Shown here in pieces: positions 38,419-47,294 of a DNA stretch of 64,000 nt; positions within the stretch are counted from its first letter, which is position 1; each line of letters begins with the position of its first letter. This DNA is from Paenibacillus sp. D2_2 (GTDB lineage: Bacteria; Bacillota; Bacilli; Paenibacillales; Paenibacillaceae). The position numbers and the translations under genes were made by a program. Below the pieces are notes generated by a model. It ran no database searches, was not told the DNA's origin, and saw nothing but the letters and a program-made list of their open reading frames with translations. The stretch covers positions 4,671,001-4,735,000 of the forward strand of contig NZ_CP133605.1 of the NCBI RefSeq assembly GCF_031199965.1, written 5' to 3'.

Positions 38419-39252
38419 TCAGTATTCTACCGTAAGCAGTGGGGATCCGATGGAGATTTCCCGCCCTCCGGTTTCTTCATTATAATGAACCGCCATTTGC
38501 AGTGCGATTTCATGATCTCCGCTCTGAACGGATATTGGCAGTCCGCCAACTTCATAGGATCGGCTTATTGTCTGCGATTCTTCATCAACATACTCTTCAG
38601 CGCTATGAAGCCCCAATTCCGGTCCTGTCTGCTCTTCGATCTTATTCAATAGCTTCTGAATTGACGCACTAGAATATTCGGGCGACTGGGCCACCATTTC
38701 TAATTCTTTGGAAAGACCTGATACTACAGAACCTTGCAGAGCCGCATTCCAGTTCACGTCAACCCCCTCATCCTGAAGCGAATGACCGTAGGTGGTCTGT
38801 AATTCACTGAAAAGATCAGCATTCACACGGGCATCCCCATCCATGAGTAGGATGACATAATAGGAAGTTCCCCCTTCTTCGGGCATAACGGATAATTTGG
38901 AATAGACTCCTCCGTTAGAGCCAAGAGCGTTATAAACACGATGACCCTGAACTTCATTCTCTATCGGGGTAGACAAGCCAAGCCTTGAAGCTAGAGCATA
39001 AGCAGCTTCGCTAGGCTCGAGCAGCGAATTCCAGGTTCCCTGCCATTTCACAGTAGCACGAAGCGCTCCATCCGTTGAGCGCTCTGCTAGCGCAAGCACG
39101 CTTTTCCATTGTTTATCAGCTGTATCTACTTTATTCATCTTATTCCCATCCAGTGCTGAGAAGCCAATGATCACCATAATAATTGCGAAACCTATCATCA
39201 TATAACTACAACGCTTCAGTGTATTAAGCCAAACTCGTTCTTTTCCCGGCAT
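38419..39252 (-). CDS. YwmB-like secreted protein (TATA-box-binding-like fold)
   Basis: A 277-residue protein with one N-terminal helix (about residues 14-34) and an extracytoplasmic domain. It resembles the YwmB family (PF08680), whose fold is like TATA-binding protein but whose role is unknown, often beside cell-wall genes. The start ATG has GGGGGC upstream. Assignment rests on overall layout and WQGTWNSL/EVQGHRVYNALG-type stretches, so it is moderate. Confidence 0.55.
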   Translation of the reverse strand: MPGKERVWLNTLKRCSYMMIGFAIIMVIIGFSALDGNKMNKVDTADKQWKSVLALAERSTDGALRATVKWQGTWNSLLEPSEAAYALASRLGLSTPIENEVQGHRVYNALGSNGGVYSKLSVMPEEGGTSYYVILLMDGDARVNADLFSELQTTYGHSLQDEGVDVNWNAALQGSVVSGLSKELEMVAQSPEYSSASIQKLLNKIEEQTGPELGLHSAEEYVDEESQTISRSYEVGGLPISVQSGDHEIALQMAVHYNEETGGREISIGSPLLTVEY

Positions 39253-39367
39253 GCTAAGCCCCCGAATCTGAGAATCTAGTAATCTATGAAACTAGGATTC
39301 CCTTCCCGGCAGCTATTTATACTTCATTCCCTCCCTATCGATCTACCGTCCAACAAATTGAAAATAA

Positions 39368-39393
39368 AAAAACGCCTAATGGCGTCTTCTCAG
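39368..39393 (-). terminator. Terminator of the lia operon
   Basis: The minus strand has GACGCC-ATTA-GGCGTT followed by TTTTTT. Confidence 0.75.
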
Positions 39394-39412
39394 AACTAAT
39401 ATGAATTTAATC

Positions 39413-40075
39413 TTATTCTGCAAGCCCATTCTTGTAAGCATAGATTGCCGCCTGAGTACGGTCATCTACACCAAGCTTAGCTAAGATATTCGTGACATGG
39501 AATTTTACCGTCTTCACACCAATGATCAGATCATCAGCAATTTCCTGGTTGGACTTGCCTTGTGCTAGCAGCCGGAGCACGTCCATCTCCCGGTCAGTAA
39601 GCTCCTCGTGGGCAGGCGTCTCCGCCTTCGGCTGTCTCAGCCGGTTCATCATCTTCGAGGCCACCTGCGATTCCAGCACCGATTGCCCTCTGGCAGCTGC
39701 ACGAATCGCTTCAGCAATCTCGGAGGCACGAGACGTCTTAAGCAGATAGCTGAAGGCTCCCGCTTCAATGACAGGGTACATCTTCTCATCGTCCAGATAA
39801 CTCGTCAGCACAATGACTTTGCAGTCAGGATACAATTTTAGCAACTCTCTCGTCGCTTCAATGCCATCCATCCCCTCCATGACCAGATCCATCAGGACTA
39901 CATCGGGTTTATATTCCTGGGCAAGGCGAATTCCTTCCTCCCCGCTGCTTGCTTCACCGACGACCTCGATTCCATCTTCGGTTCCGAGTACAGCAGCTAG
40001 ACCAATCCGCACCATTTCATGATCATCAACTAGTAGTACTTTGATATCCCTTTCATTATCTATTTCATTCTCCAT
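39413..40075 (-). CDS. liaR: LiaR/VraR-type response regulator
   Basis: A 220-residue NarL/LuxR-family regulator. The receiver domain has the phospho-acceptor Asp in VVLMDLVMEGMDG, Thr/Ser in VIVLTSYLDD and Lys in YLLKTS. The DNA-binding LuxR HTH is LTDREMDVLRLLAQGKSNQEIAD. It is last in an operon with the LiaS kinase and LiaF inhibitor, so it should activate that operon under cell-envelope stress. Its start overlaps the liaS stop. Confidence 0.88.
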   Translation of the reverse strand: MENEIDNERDIKVLLVDDHEMVRIGLAAVLGTEDGIEVVGEASSGEEGIRLAQEYKPDVVLMDLVMEGMDGIEATRELLKLYPDCKVIVLTSYLDDEKMYPVIEAGAFSYLLKTSRASEIAEAIRAAARGQSVLESQVASKMMNRLRQPKAETPAHEELTDREMDVLRLLAQGKSNQEIADDLIIGVKTVKFHVTNILAKLGVDDRTQAAIYAYKNGLAE

Positions 40076-41130
40076 GACATGTATCCTCCCCGTTCTCTTC
40101 GTTCATTAACGGTATTGTGATTTCGATACAGTACCTTTACCGGGAGCGGTAATAATCTGGATTGAACCTCCGACCTCAAGCACTCGCTCCTGCATCGTCG
40201 ACAAACCATAGGAGGCTTGCTTCTTCTCATCTAGCTGGAATCCCATTCCATTATCACGAAGCGTTACCTTGACGATATCACCCCGCCGATGAATACGAAT
40301 TTCCATCTTATCCGCCTTGGCATGACGCATCGTATTCGACATCGCCTCTTGAATGATGCGGAACAGATGATTCTCAATCCCTTTCCCGAGATTAAGTCCT
40401 TCGTCCATTTCTAGCATCATCTCGATTGGTACCTTTGCTTTCAACTCGCTAACGAGCTCCAGCAAACCTTGGGATAACTGCTTGCCCTCCAAATAGACCG
40501 GACGCAAATGTAGCAGCAGTGCCCTCATCTCGGACTGGGCTACTGAGGCCATCTCCTCAATCAGCTCCACCTGTCGCCTTGCTTTCTCAAAATCCCTGTC
40601 CATTGTCCGACCTACCGCCGTAGCGGTCATCGATATAGCGAATAACTGCTGAGATACGGCGTCGTGAAGCTCACGAGCAAGGCGCTGCCGTTCCTCGACA
40701 ATCGCCGATACGCGAGCTTGCTCAGCAAGCTGCGCATTATGAGTTGAGAGGCGCTGTAAGGAAGATACCTGCTCTTCCCAGCGCTTGCCGATTCGCACAA
40801 GTTGCTCGCCCAGCTGTCCAATCTCATCTTCACCCAACTCCGGAACCGTTCCGGTCTGGTTCCCCTTCTCCCATTGCAACAACGCATCGCGCATCAAATC
40901 TACTTTTTTCTTATATTTGTAGCCTTGCCAGAAACCATAAATCGAACCGAGACTGATCAGTAGCGTCAGCAGGGTCAGCCCTGCCATAATACCTTTCTGC
41001 CAAGAATCAATCAGTTGAAAATAACCGTATGTATATAGAACGTATAGAATAACCGCCAATAGAATAAAACAGAAGAGGATCCCTCCCGCATACTGCGAGA
41101 GACCATGCTGACAGGCTTCTTTCTCTTCAT
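40068..41130 (-). CDS. liaS: LiaS-type sensor histidine kinase (frame broken twice)
   Basis: A membrane histidine kinase of the HisKA_3 group with two transmembrane helices and no large outside domain, as in intramembrane-sensing kinases. The phospho-His box is ARELHDAVSQQLFAISM, the N box HLFRIIQEAMSNTMRHAKA, and the G box DNGMGFQLDEKKQASYGLSTMQERV. Bases are missing at 41085-41087 (G) and about 40124-40130 (A). With correction the gene starts at ATG 41130 (GAGGAGG upstream) and stops over the liaR start. Confidence 0.88.
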
Positions 41131-41159
41131 GTGGTGCAGATCCTCCTCTGTTTACTAGT

Positions 41160-41210
41160 ATAAGTACGTGTTCCGAAAGGCGAGTGGACTTTTGGAATAA
41201 CCTCTTTAAG
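41160..41210. repeat. MITE-like repeat, minimal copy inside the lia operon
   Basis: TAAGTACGTGTTCCGAAAGG and GGACTTTTGGAATAACCTC. It sits between liaS and liaF and contains the liaF stop codon. Confidence 0.6.
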
Positions 41211-41856
41211 ATATCCGTATATCAATATCTCCTACAACATAGGAGATCATTATTTTCACTTTTTGCTCACAGGTATCATAGTTCGGCGATCTCCAGTTCA
41301 CCCGATTCAATATGCCTGTTCGACGTTCTTGTCCCAATTCGATTTGCCCGAAGAGTACAAAGGCTTCGATTTCAATTCCATAACCCTCGAATAAGCTCAT
41401 ATCAATGTCACCGACGATCCCTTGGAACATCAATACATGATGAGGACCTTCCATGATCGCTAGTGACAGATCAATATCTAATTCACCAAGAATATGCCAC
41501 ATGCTCGTATTCTGCAGCACCCAGGGATCGCGATCCCAATGGACGGAAGAAGTAATATTTTGCCTTTGAGTATAGCTGCCATGCGGTTGGACTTTGCGTA
41601 CCTTCGCATAATAAAAACCAAGTGAGATCATCAAAATGGCTACGACCAGCATGAAATTGTTCAGCAGGATCAAACCTACACCAACGGCAAGCAGGATATA
41701 TCCTGTCTTTACGTCCTCTCCTTGGCGAACCTTATATATGCCATAGCCCAATAAGAAGAGCGCAACAATGGTAAAGAAGCTAAGCCCTTTCCCGAATATC
41801 ATCATAACGCCGAGAGCAATCAATCCTGCGGCCAAGAGTCTTTTTCGCTTATCCAT
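41206..41856 (-). CDS. liaF: LiaF-type inhibitor, membrane protein
   Basis: A 216-residue protein: four hydrophobic segments in the first about 90 residues, then the soluble DUF2154-like domain (ELDIDLSLAI, GDIDMSLFEGYGIEIEAFVLFGQ) typical of LiaF/VraT. LiaF holds the LiaS kinase inactive until envelope stress. The stop lies in the adjacent repeat. Confidence 0.85.
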   Translation of the reverse strand: MDKRKRLLAAGLIALGVMMIFGKGLSFFTIVALFLLGYGIYKVRQGEDVKTGYILLAVGVGLILLNNFMLVVAILMISLGFYYAKVRKVQPHGSYTQRQNITSSVHWDRDPWVLQNTSMWHILGELDIDLSLAIMEGPHHVLMFQGIVGDIDMSLFEGYGIEIEAFVLFGQIELGQERRTGILNRVNWRSPNYDTCEQKVKIMISYVVGDIDIRIS

Positions 41857-41962
41857 GTCGCACCTCCTGCCGTTCTAAGAGTTGGAAAAGCCATAACGGT
41901 ATATTCTACCGTATGGCTTCACCACGTCTAGCATAACATATTGTCTTTGAGACTTGTAGCTA

Positions 41963-42663
41963 TTATTCTGCGCTCTCTTCACCCGCTGGGGTTGTATTAA
42001 GCTTAGCTTTCAAGGCTTCCAATTGTGCGTCTACCTTCAGTTGTTTCTCGGCATCTGCTGGGTTTACATAGGTCGTAGACGGCTCTCTGCGGTATACCAC
42101 GCCTGCCACTTCAGCTTCTGCTTCCATTTGCATGATCTTCTCTTCCATGCGTTGGAAACCGACCGATGCGCTGCCGTTGTCGATGGAATGTAGGCTGCTG
42201 ACTTGCGACATTTGCTTTCTCGCCTTAGCCATTTGTGCACGGCTTACGAGTTCATTGCGTTTGTTACGCAGCTTGTAGAATTCATCCTTCATTTCATGAA
42301 GCTGTTCTTTCAATTCAGCAGCATGAGCTTCAGAACTGGCATGCAATTGGCTGAATTCAGCTTGCTTCTGATCATAGTGGATTTTCTCTTCCAGCAATCT
42401 GCGGCAACTTCCTCTTGGCCATTCTTCAGAGCAACTTCCGCTTGAGCCTCTCTCTGTGCCGAGATGCGTACAGCCTCCTCCAAGCGCTGCTTCATTCTGC
42501 GTTCATCCGCCATTTGCTTGGCAACTGTCACCTCAGCATCACGGATTTCCTTCTCCATGTCACGCAAGTACTGATTCAACATGACAATTGGATCTTCCAC
42601 CTTATCGAGCATATCGTTAACAGACGCCTTTGTAATATCCTTAATTCTTTTGAAAACTCCCAT
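41963..42663 (-). CDS. PspA/IM30 family protein (frame broken once)
   Basis: A roughly 235-residue coiled-coil membrane-repair protein of the phage-shock/LiaH family. It starts MGVFKRIKDITKASVNDMLDKVEDPI and continues as long helices rich in Lys, Glu, Gln and Met. PspA proteins assemble into rings or ESCRT-III-like filaments that shield damaged membrane. One C is missing at 42403-42404 in the coding strand. A second family member is at 43181-43843. Confidence 0.88.
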
Positions 42664-42667
42664 TTTA

Positions 42668-43176
42668 TTATTCTCCCTTCTCGTAATTGGAGACCTTCTT
42701 GCGAAGCTCCTCGAGTTCTTTTTTCATTGCTTTCATTTCAATGTCTTCCATCATAGAGTCCAAATCCGAACTCCCGCGGTTAGCGGAGTTAACTCCTGAA
42801 CTGCCGAATTGTCCTGACGGACCGTTATAGAAATTGCCGCCATATGACCGACCATTCCCGCCAAAGTTGCTTCCACTTCCTCCTGGGCTGCCTGGTGATC
42901 CTCCGCCAGGTCCGCCGAAGCCACCGTTACCACCGTTACCGTACCCCCCGCTATTTTGCCACCCGCTGTTAAAATACGGGTCACGGGGAATATATGGTTC
43001 TTTGGAGATGACTAGGGAGGCAATCAGATAGATCATGATCGTCGTCCCGCCCGTAAAGAATACACTGAAGATCATTACTACTCTAAGTAATGCAGGACTT
43101 ATTCCGAATTTCTCACCTAATCCGCCAAGCAACTGGTGAACCATCTGTCACGTCTTGAGCGGTACAATCTATCCAT
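42668..43176 (-). CDS. PspC-domain protein with Gly/Asn-rich tail (frame broken once)
   Basis: Starts MDRLYRSRRDR, then MVHQLLGGLGEKFGISPALLRVVMIFSVFFTGGTTIMIYLIASLVISKE: the PspC fold with one or two membrane helices. It then has a long Gly/Asn/Ser-rich linker (about residues 70-120) and a short coiled-coil end (MEDIEMKAMKKELEELRKKVSNYEKG) that may meet the PspA proteins. One A is missing near 43143-43145. It is sandwiched between the two pspA genes. Confidence 0.8.
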
Positions 43177-43180
43177 AAGC

Positions 43181-43843
43181 TCACTCCTCTCCCTTGCCTT
43201 GCAGCTTCTGCTTCAGACGAGAGAGCTCATCATCAAGCGTAGAGTTCGCTTGGGTTACGAAATCCTGTCCTGTCTTGCGAAGTTCGCGAAGGCTGCGGGC
43301 TTCCCATTCCATATCGGATACCCGGTCCTCCAGACGATTGAACATCTTGGGAACATCCTGTGTTCCAAAGCCATTCATCCGCTGATTCATGCGCTGCTGC
43401 AAGCGAAGTGTTTCCATTCTTGCGAAATAATATTGTCTCTTACTATAGACTACCTGATATTCGGTCTTTAATTCATTCAACTGACTCTCAAGATCCTGCA
43501 GCGACTGCCGGCTTTGTTCATAAAGATCAGCGTACTGAGTAATTTTCTCCTCATACAGCATCTTCTCTTGAAGCGCGAGCTTGGCCAGATGTTCTTCCTC
43601 AGCCTTGAGGGCAAGCAGTGCCTGTTCTTCACGTTTATCACGCATCACTTTGGCTTGATCAACTTGCTGCTTCAATTGCTTGGTATGGCCGGCATATTGG
43701 TAATGCAATTTCTCAGCCTCAGCAATCTCCTGGCGGGTCTCGATCAGGAACTGATCGATCAATCTTACAGGGTCCTGTGATTCCTCCAACCATTCATTCA
43801 AATTCGCTAATGTAATATCTCGCACTCTACGAAACACGCTCAT
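43181..43843 (-). CDS. PspA/IM30 family protein, second paralogue
   Basis: A 220-residue coiled-coil protein starting MSVFRRVRDITLANLNEWLEE, with the N-terminal amphipathic helix that binds membranes, then long Gln/Lys/Glu-rich helices. It is clearly related to, but different from, the protein at 41963-42663. It lies at the head of the psp genes, five bases from the PspC gene. Confidence 0.88.
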   Translation of the reverse strand: MSVFRRVRDITLANLNEWLEESQDPVRLIDQFLIETRQEIAEAEKLHYQYAGHTKQLKQQVDQAKVMRDKREEQALLALKAEEEHLAKLALQEKMLYEEKITQYADLYEQSRQSLQDLESQLNELKTEYQVVYSKRQYYFARMETLRLQQRMNQRMNGFGTQDVPKMFNRLEDRVSDMEWEARSLRELRKTGQDFVTQANSTLDDELSRLKQKLQGKGEE

Positions 43844-43902
43844 GGCTTTCCTTCCCTCCTATACGATCGGTAGTACGTTCGTAAGTAAATTCATTATCCA
43901 CA

Positions 43903-44214
43903 TCAATATCCGTGGTTCTTCCCTCTAAGTAAGGAGACACCGTAGATGATAATACCAATACCAATTGCCGGTACGATCAACCAGGCTAATTTAGAGATCA
44001 AGGACAGGATCCCGAAGATCAGGACGATCCATCCAAAAAATGCATTTCCACGGCGGATTCCGTAATAGCCTAGTGCAACCATCGCAACTGCGAACAATAT
44101 TCCGAACAAGCCGCCGAGTACAGTTCCCAGAAGCGGGGACAACTTGCCGAGCAGGATCAGAGCGCCCAGAGCAATTAGTATAACCGCAAGACCATTTGAC
44201 CTGTTGGTTCTCAT
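43903..44214 (-). CDS. LiaI-like small membrane protein
   Basis: A 103-residue protein of almost unbroken hydrophobic helices (VILIALGALILLGKLSPLLG, then GLFGILFAVAMVALGYYG and IVLIFGILSLISKLAWLIV). First gene of the envelope-stress operon, in the position of LiaI, a membrane anchor for LiaH/PspA. Start ATG 44214 follows AGGCGG. Confidence 0.75.
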   Translation of the reverse strand: MRTNRSNGLAVILIALGALILLGKLSPLLGTVLGGLFGILFAVAMVALGYYGIRRGNAFFGWIVLIFGILSLISKLAWLIVPAIGIGIIIYGVSLLRGKNHGY

Positions 44215-44301
44215 TCCATATTCACCGCCTTTCAAATTGATTAACCTTATGTCTATATTGTAGGTCGAATCAAGCTTCTTCAAAACGGACCGGGACGGTT
44301 C

Positions 44302-44330
44302 TTTATACTAGACCTAAGTCGGGGATACAA
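44302..44330 (-). promoter_or_regulatory. Likely promoter of the lia/psp operon
   Basis: The minus strand has TTGTAT, a 17-base spacer and TATAAA, about 85 bases upstream of the LiaI-like gene. Two GGTCT direct repeats lie near the -35 and could be regulator sites; the LiaR box was not convincingly found. Confidence 0.45.
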
Positions 44331-44336
44331 TCAGAC

Positions 44337-44522
44337 CTTAGAGAGGTAGTTCAAAAATATCGATTTTGATCACGAAGTATACCTAGGAGCGGACTCGACG
44401 TCGAATCTTGAATTCACCGGGTCTTCCGGTGCTCACGTACCTACTACGTACGCTCCGCTCCTCAGACCCTAGCTTCATCCAACCTTCTCGGTGCTGAAAA
44501 CCGATCTATTTGAACACACATT
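44337..44522. repeat. MITE-like repeat, long copy
   Basis: GAGGTAGTTCAAAAATATCG, TTTTGATCACGAAG, CGAATCTTGAATTC, CTACGTACGCTCCGCT, CTTCATCCAACCTTCTCGG, then GCTGAAAACCG and TTTGAACACACA. It lacks the central GGAAACAT hairpin seen in the other long copies. Confidence 0.75.
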
Positions 44523-44651
44523 TTATGAATACACTGTTTCCAACGCGATTTGAAACACCGTATTTACATTCGTAACCATTTATAATAGAATATAAAGCAG
44601 TGTAATTTACACAACAGATTTAATACAACTTAAGACGACAGTTAACGGAGG

Positions 44652-44682
44652 AGCCTGCCATGTTGCGGGCTCTTTTTTTGTC
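44652..44682 (+). terminator. Terminator-like hairpin ahead of the ion transporter gene
   Basis: GAGCCTGC-CATGTT-GCGGGCTC followed by TTTTTTTG, 80 bases before the transporter start and downstream of a TATAAT element at about 44583. It could be an attenuator of that gene or the end of a short RNA. Confidence 0.6.
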
Positions 44683-44763
44683 TTGAAATCCATTATCTGG
44701 ATAGCATAGCCTGCACGTGGAAAACTAATGGCGTTCCTAGCTGTCATCATTTGGGAGGTAAAC

Positions 44764-46040
44764 ATGGAACATCAAGCAATATGGGCCATCGGAATATTCC
44801 TGCTCACCTATGCGCTCATCATTTCAGAGAAGATTCACCGTACCGTGATTGCTATGATCGGTGCAGCACTCATGCTCATTCTCGGTATCATTAATCAGGA
44901 TATGGCTATTCATCACATCGATTTCAATACACTTGGACTATTGATAGGCATGATGATTATCGTTAATACGATGGCCGAGACAGGGCTCTTCAATTATATA
45001 GGTATCTGGACGGCCAAGAAGGCCAAGGGCAAACCTGTAATGATTCTATGCTTGCTTATGATTATTACGGCGGTGGGATCTGCATTTCTTGACAATGTAA
45101 CGACCATTATCCTGATGGTTCCAATCGCCTTTAGTATTACCCGCAAGCTCGAGATCAAGGCGTTCCCTTTCGTCTTCTCTATGATCATCGCTTCAAATAT
45201 CGGCGGTACGGCAACCTTAATCGGCGATCCACCGAATATTATGATCGGTAGCGCCGCCAAGGATCTGACTTTTATTTCATTCATTACGAATCTCGCTCCA
45301 GTGGTTATCTTTATCATGGTTGCTACGATTCCATTGATCACTGTTATTTTCAAGAAAGGAATGACAACATCTGAAGAGAATCAGAAGGCCATTATGAACA
45401 TGAAGCTAGACGGTCTAATAACGGATTCCAAGCTGATGATTAAATCGTTGATCATCTTGGGTATAACATTATTAGGTTTCTTCTTACATCAGAGCTTCCA
45501 TTTGGAATCGGCGACAGTCGCCTTAACCGGGGCTTTCCTTCTCCTTCTTCTAACCGGAGAGCAAGTCATGGAGAGAGCATTTAGTTCCGTAGAATGGCCG
45601 ACAATCTTCTTCTTCATCGGACTATTTGTCCTTGTTGGTGGGCTTGTCGAGACGGGAACGATCAAGCTACTCGCGGAGCGGGCCGTACACTTGACCGGAG
45701 GAGATCCGCTGCTCAGCTCAATGTTGATTCTATGGCTTAGCGCGATCGCATCAGCTTTTCTCGACAATATTCCTTTTGTAGCTACGATGATCCCGATGAT
45801 TCAGGATATGGGCAACATGGGGATTTCTAATCTTGAGCCATTGTGGTGGAGTCTCTCGCTGGGGCATGTCTTGGGGGCAACGGTTCTTTAATCGGAGCAA
45901 GTGCAAACTTGATTGCGGCCGGAATGTCTGCCAAAGAACACGAGCCAATAAGCTTCATGAAGTTTTTAAAATACGGTTTTCCATTCATGCTGTTGTCAAT
46001 TGTAATTTCCAGCGTTTACATCCTATTGAGGTATTTCTAA
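44764..46040 (+). CDS. ArsB/NhaD-type (ion transporter superfamily) permease (frame broken once)
   Basis: A roughly 425-residue protein with about eleven transmembrane helices. It has the paired re-entrant motifs of the IT superfamily: SAFLDNVTTIILMVPIAF and SAFLDNIPFVATMIPM, and GGTATLIGDPPNIMIGSAA with ACLGGNGSLIGASANLIAAG. Members move Na+/H+, arsenite or dicarboxylates; substrate uncertain. One G is missing at 45861-45864. Start is ATG 44764 after GGGAGG. Confidence 0.87.
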
Positions 46041-46115
46041 CGACTCTTTTCTTTTGAGATATCAAGAATTTTATGCTATCTTTAAGGTATCTAACTATCA
46101 AAAGGAGGGGCAGCT

Positions 46116-46427
46116 GTGACGACGAGAAATAGAAAATATGTCGCAATCATATTTCTAATTTGTCTCGCCTTGGTCATGTCTGTCTCTCTGATTCATTTTA
46201 CCGGAGAAAAAGCCTACTCGCAGGGTATACATCAAAAGAAGATCTACAAGCATATATTTAAGTCAGACCACCATACCCGTCATGTTGCAAGAGCTAATAC
46301 ATTTTTTCCGAATAAACTTCCCCTCGAGAAAGCATTTGTTCAATTTCTCTTGGTACTGTCAATTGCGGCATATTATTTGCTGACCATACCTAGAGATTCC
46401 TTTCGACCGCTTTCTCTCTGCGCCTAA
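46116..46427 (+). CDS. Hypothetical membrane protein
   Basis: A 103-residue protein with two hydrophobic segments (about residues 8-27 and 75-91) and a His/Lys-rich middle. GTG 46116 has a strong Shine-Dalgarno (AAAGGAGGGG). Lies between the ion permease and the KhtT-like gene. Not recognised. Confidence 0.55.
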   Translation: MTTRNRKYVAIIFLICLALVMSVSLIHFTGEKAYSQGIHQKKIYKHIFKSDHHTRHVARANTFFPNKLPLEKAFVQFLLVLSIAAYYLLTIPRDSFRPLSLCA

Positions 46428-46580
46428 AGCGCACCCTTTTAGCACCTATAAAATTTACCAGCAAGTTTGTGGCTTAAGCACAAGAATCCTTGTCGATTTG
46501 TTGCTTGTGACATTTTCGGAGGGATATATTGCTATACGCTTTTCCTTATTTGTATTTATAAAACTGGAGGTCTGAAATAA

Positions 46581-47075
46581 ATGAATCTCAAAGAAACGGA
46601 TTTGCCCGGAATCGGTAAAAAATTCGTAGTCGAAACCAAAAGCGGAGATAAGCTTGCTATTATTATCCATGATGACGGCAGACGTGAAGTGTTCCATTAT
46701 GACAGAGATGATCATGACGAGATCAATTCGCTGGTTACACTTAACGATGATGAGGCAAGATATGTATCAGCTATTATTGGTGGAATAACCTATAAACCGA
46801 CTGCTCTCGAAAATATCGAAGTTGCTCTTGGTGATCTTATTATTGAATGGTACAGACTTGATCCTCAATATAAAGCGATCGGCAAGACGATCGGTGACCT
46901 GCGCATTCGCCAGCGCTCTGGAGCTACCATTATCGCGGTAATTGAGAAGAACCATTCCAAACACATCAATCCAGGACCGGATTTACTACTTACTTCGGAT
47001 GCATTGGTAGTCGTTCTTGGCGAGCATCTTCATCAGCAACAGATTAGACAGATATTATTGAGTGGAATTTCTTGA
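46581..47075 (+). CDS. KhtT-like regulatory subunit of a K+/H+ antiporter
   Basis: A 164-residue soluble protein. The C-terminal about 80 residues form a TrkA_C domain (GKTIGDLRIRQRSGATIIAVIEKN, then LLTSDALVVVLGEHLHQQQIRQ). It resembles B. subtilis KhtT/YhaT, which gates the antiporter KhtU and may bind c-di-AMP. The expected membrane partner is not next to it; a terminator follows at once. Confidence 0.75.
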   Translation: MNLKETDLPGIGKKFVVETKSGDKLAIIIHDDGRREVFHYDRDDHDEINSLVTLNDDEARYVSAIIGGITYKPTALENIEVALGDLIIEWYRLDPQYKAIGKTIGDLRIRQRSGATIIAVIEKNHSKHINPGPDLLLTSDALVVVLGEHLHQQQIRQILLSGIS

Positions 47076-47095
47076 TTTAGAGTATATCGGATTTT

Positions 47096-47142
47096 AGATC
47101 AGGTTGGCGTAGACCCTAAGTGCTACCGCCAGCCTGATTTAA
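47096..47142 (+). terminator. Terminator after the KhtT-like gene
   Basis: ATCAGGTTGGCGTAG, a short loop and CTACCGCCAGCCTGAT followed by TT. Confidence 0.6.
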
Positions 47143-47180
47143 TCCGGCAGGACAATATATTTAAATTTGATCTACGCTAT

Positions 47181-47279
47181 CGTAAACGCCTGGCCTAACA
47201 AAGTAACTTCAGGAAGAGTAAGTCCTTCCTAAACCGCTGCATCTGGATAGTTCTCCTTACTATCCCGCCAGGCAATACG
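47181..47279 (+). ncRNA. Candidate structured leader RNA (three-way junction) upstream of the YitT-family gene
   Basis: An outer stem CGTA-aac-GCCTGGC (from 47181) pairs with GCCAGGC-aa-TACG (to about 47279). Inside are AGGAAG-loop-CTTCCT (47211-47230) and GGATAG-loop-CTATCC (47245-47265). The two loops share complementary TAAG and CTTA, so a kissing contact is possible. The 3' arm ends 15 bases before the ATG of the next gene and close to its Shine-Dalgarno. It does not match a riboswitch consensus that I know. Inference by eye only. Confidence 0.5.
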
Positions 47280-47294
47280 GTTTGGAAAGGGGAA

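Noticed and set aside
42834..43031. Plus-strand Pro-rich ORF
   Set aside because: It is the antisense reading of the Gly-rich linker of the PspC protein.
44281..44340. LiaR operator upstream of the lia/psp operon
   Set aside because: Only short direct GGTCT repeats were seen, not the expected palindrome.
47181..47279. Purine or other known riboswitch
   Set aside because: The topology is similar but the conserved joining residues and loop sequences of known classes were not found.
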